The position numbers and the translations under genes are program-made. This document shows, piece after piece, positions 49,288 to 50,054 of a stretch of 50,054 nt of DNA. The notes beneath the pieces are model-generated. The model saw only the letters and a program-made list of their open reading frames with translations. It had not been told where the DNA came from and did no database searches. The stretch comes from a bacterium. GTDB taxonomy: Bacteria > Patescibacteriota > Patescibacteriia > JAGPKW01. The stretch lies in assembly GCA_021780535.1 (NCBI GenBank), contig JAJXYN010000007.1, forward strand, positions 1-50,054. Reading direction: 5' to 3'. The stretch's first letter is position 1. Each line of letters opens with the position of its first letter.

Positions 49288-50054
49288 TTATTTAGTAGCA
49301 TTAGCTGTACCACATCCAGCACCAGCGCTAGCAGCAGTAGAGGCTTGAGAATCAGATGTTAATGTTTTTTCACATCCAGGAGTACCTACGTTATATTTAC
49401 AGAACAAAGTCTTTATAGATTCAGGATCAAGAGCAGAACCTTGGTATTTATTATTTACAAGCCAAGTAGGACTAGCGCCAATACCTAAATCATCAGCAAT
49501 CTTAATATTTTGTTCAAGCAAATAAGAACCTTCTTTTCCAGTAGAACATGTAGCTATAGAATTTGTAAGTCTTGTAGATATACCAACTTGTGCTGCACAA
49601 TCTTGCCATTTAGTAGTTTTAACACCTTTATCATCCATACAAGTCACAAAGTCAAAATTTTTAAGCGGAGCATATCTATTTACACAAACTTCAACAAGAT
49701 CTTCTTTAGCTTCATAATCGCCATGTAATGATGTAAATGTTCCATCAGTGTTTTTAGAAGCTATATAATTAATATGAAAATCCATATTCTTTCCAAAATT
49801 AGCAACCACTTCTTTCATAGCCTCTTCAGCTTGATTACCATAAGGACAATCTGACATTACAAACACATCTAATCTTTTTGCAATTTCAGCTCTAGGTTTT
49901 GGTGGATTTAAAGGATCAAATTTACTTCCAACAGCAAGAAGTTGATAATCACCTTGTTGTGTTAAATATGATTTAACATTTGCATATCCTTCTCCATCTT
50001 TAACATTAGCACCAAATAAATAAGCCGGCAATTTAATACTAGGAACAGAAGAAG
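49288..50054 (-). CDS. DsbA/thioredoxin-fold protein, 5' end outside the window
   Basis: The reading frame is open to the right edge, so the N-terminus (probably with a signal peptide or membrane anchor) is missing. The visible part contains a thioredoxin-type active site CPYG in DVFVMSDCPYGNQAEE, a cis-Pro-like region (GASPTWLVNN), and extra cysteines (CVNRYAP, FVTCMDD, WQDCAAQ, CKYNVGTPGC, GAGCGT). The pattern fits a periplasmic or extracytoplasmic disulphide oxidoreductase of the DsbA/GILT type. The Cys-rich pilins upstream in the window would be plausible substrates. Ala- and Ser-rich C-terminal tail. Confidence 0.82.
   Translation of the reverse strand, partial: SSVPSIKLPAYLFGANVKDGEGYANVKSYLTQQGDYQLLAVGSKFDPLNPPKPRAEIAKRLDVFVMSDCPYGNQAEEAMKEVVANFGKNMDFHINYIASKNTDGTFTSLHGDYEAKEDLVEVCVNRYAPLKNFDFVTCMDDKGVKTTKWQDCAAQVGISTRLTNSIATCSTGKEGSYLLEQNIKIADDLGIGASPTWLVNNKYQGSALDPESIKTLFCKYNVGTPGCEKTLTSDSQASTAASAGAGCGTANATK

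Overview
This window is AT-rich (estimated by eye at under 30% G+C) and densely packed, with short intergenic gaps and mostly minus-strand genes. The content points to a Patescibacteria (Candidate Phyla Radiation) bacterium. It has several small TrbC/VirB2-like pilin genes in a row, a Mur ligase without most of its first domain, reduced or degenerate versions of common proteins (short RecO, HtrA-like and PGK-like proteins without catalytic residues), and a minimal acetate energy module (PduL plus AckA). Finished genes use all three standard stops and none needs UGA recoding, so I read it with the standard bacterial code. I cannot place it below phylum level from sequence alone.

Layout. 1-9.4 kb is accessory: a GC-richer secreted protein, a small coiled-coil protein, a candidate small RNA, a family 2 glycosyltransferase, a PspC-domain protein, a Pro-rich secreted protein, an HD protein, and a two-component locus (kinase, regulator, 203-aa protein and a tiny Trp-Trp peptide ORF). 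tRNA-Ile(GAT) and two uncharacterised genes follow. 9.5-20 kb holds a plus-strand zinc-ribbon pair, a SpoU methylase, tgt, a large anchored surface protein, recO, ileS (with an inserted histidine-phosphatase domain) and a frameshifted surface-protein gene. 20-30 kb holds initiator tRNA, an HtrA-like pseudo-protease, a DUF218 protein, comFC, clpC under a CIRCE operator, rnhA, recJ and a PGK-like pseudoenzyme. 30-34 kb is a nucleotide cluster: a cytidylyltransferase-like protein and a dCMP-deaminase-like protein on plus, facing thyA and a DHFR-HIT fusion on minus. 34-41 kb has rpsB-tsf, def-prmC, a membrane methyltransferase, ackA, rmuC, pduL and ruvC. 41-50 kb has four pilin-like genes, a solute-binding lipoprotein, murE, ruvA, metG and a 5'-truncated DsbA-like gene.

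Three things stand out. First, five copies of an ~86-98 nt intergenic element with a conserved core and locus-specific but self-complementary arms lie just upstream of recO, comFC, rnhA, recJ and def. Three copies carry a strong Shine-Dalgarno (SD) sequence and a mini-ORF starting M-N-E-N. Second, the genes fall into two translation classes: a minority with strong SDs and clear promoters, and a majority with no SD. A promoter- and terminator-bounded RNA near 1.6 kb carries two CCUCCUU anti-SD motifs that could discriminate between them. Third, IleRS carries an intact histidine-phosphatase domain inside its catalytic half.

All functional statements rest on motif reading. No database or structure search was possible.
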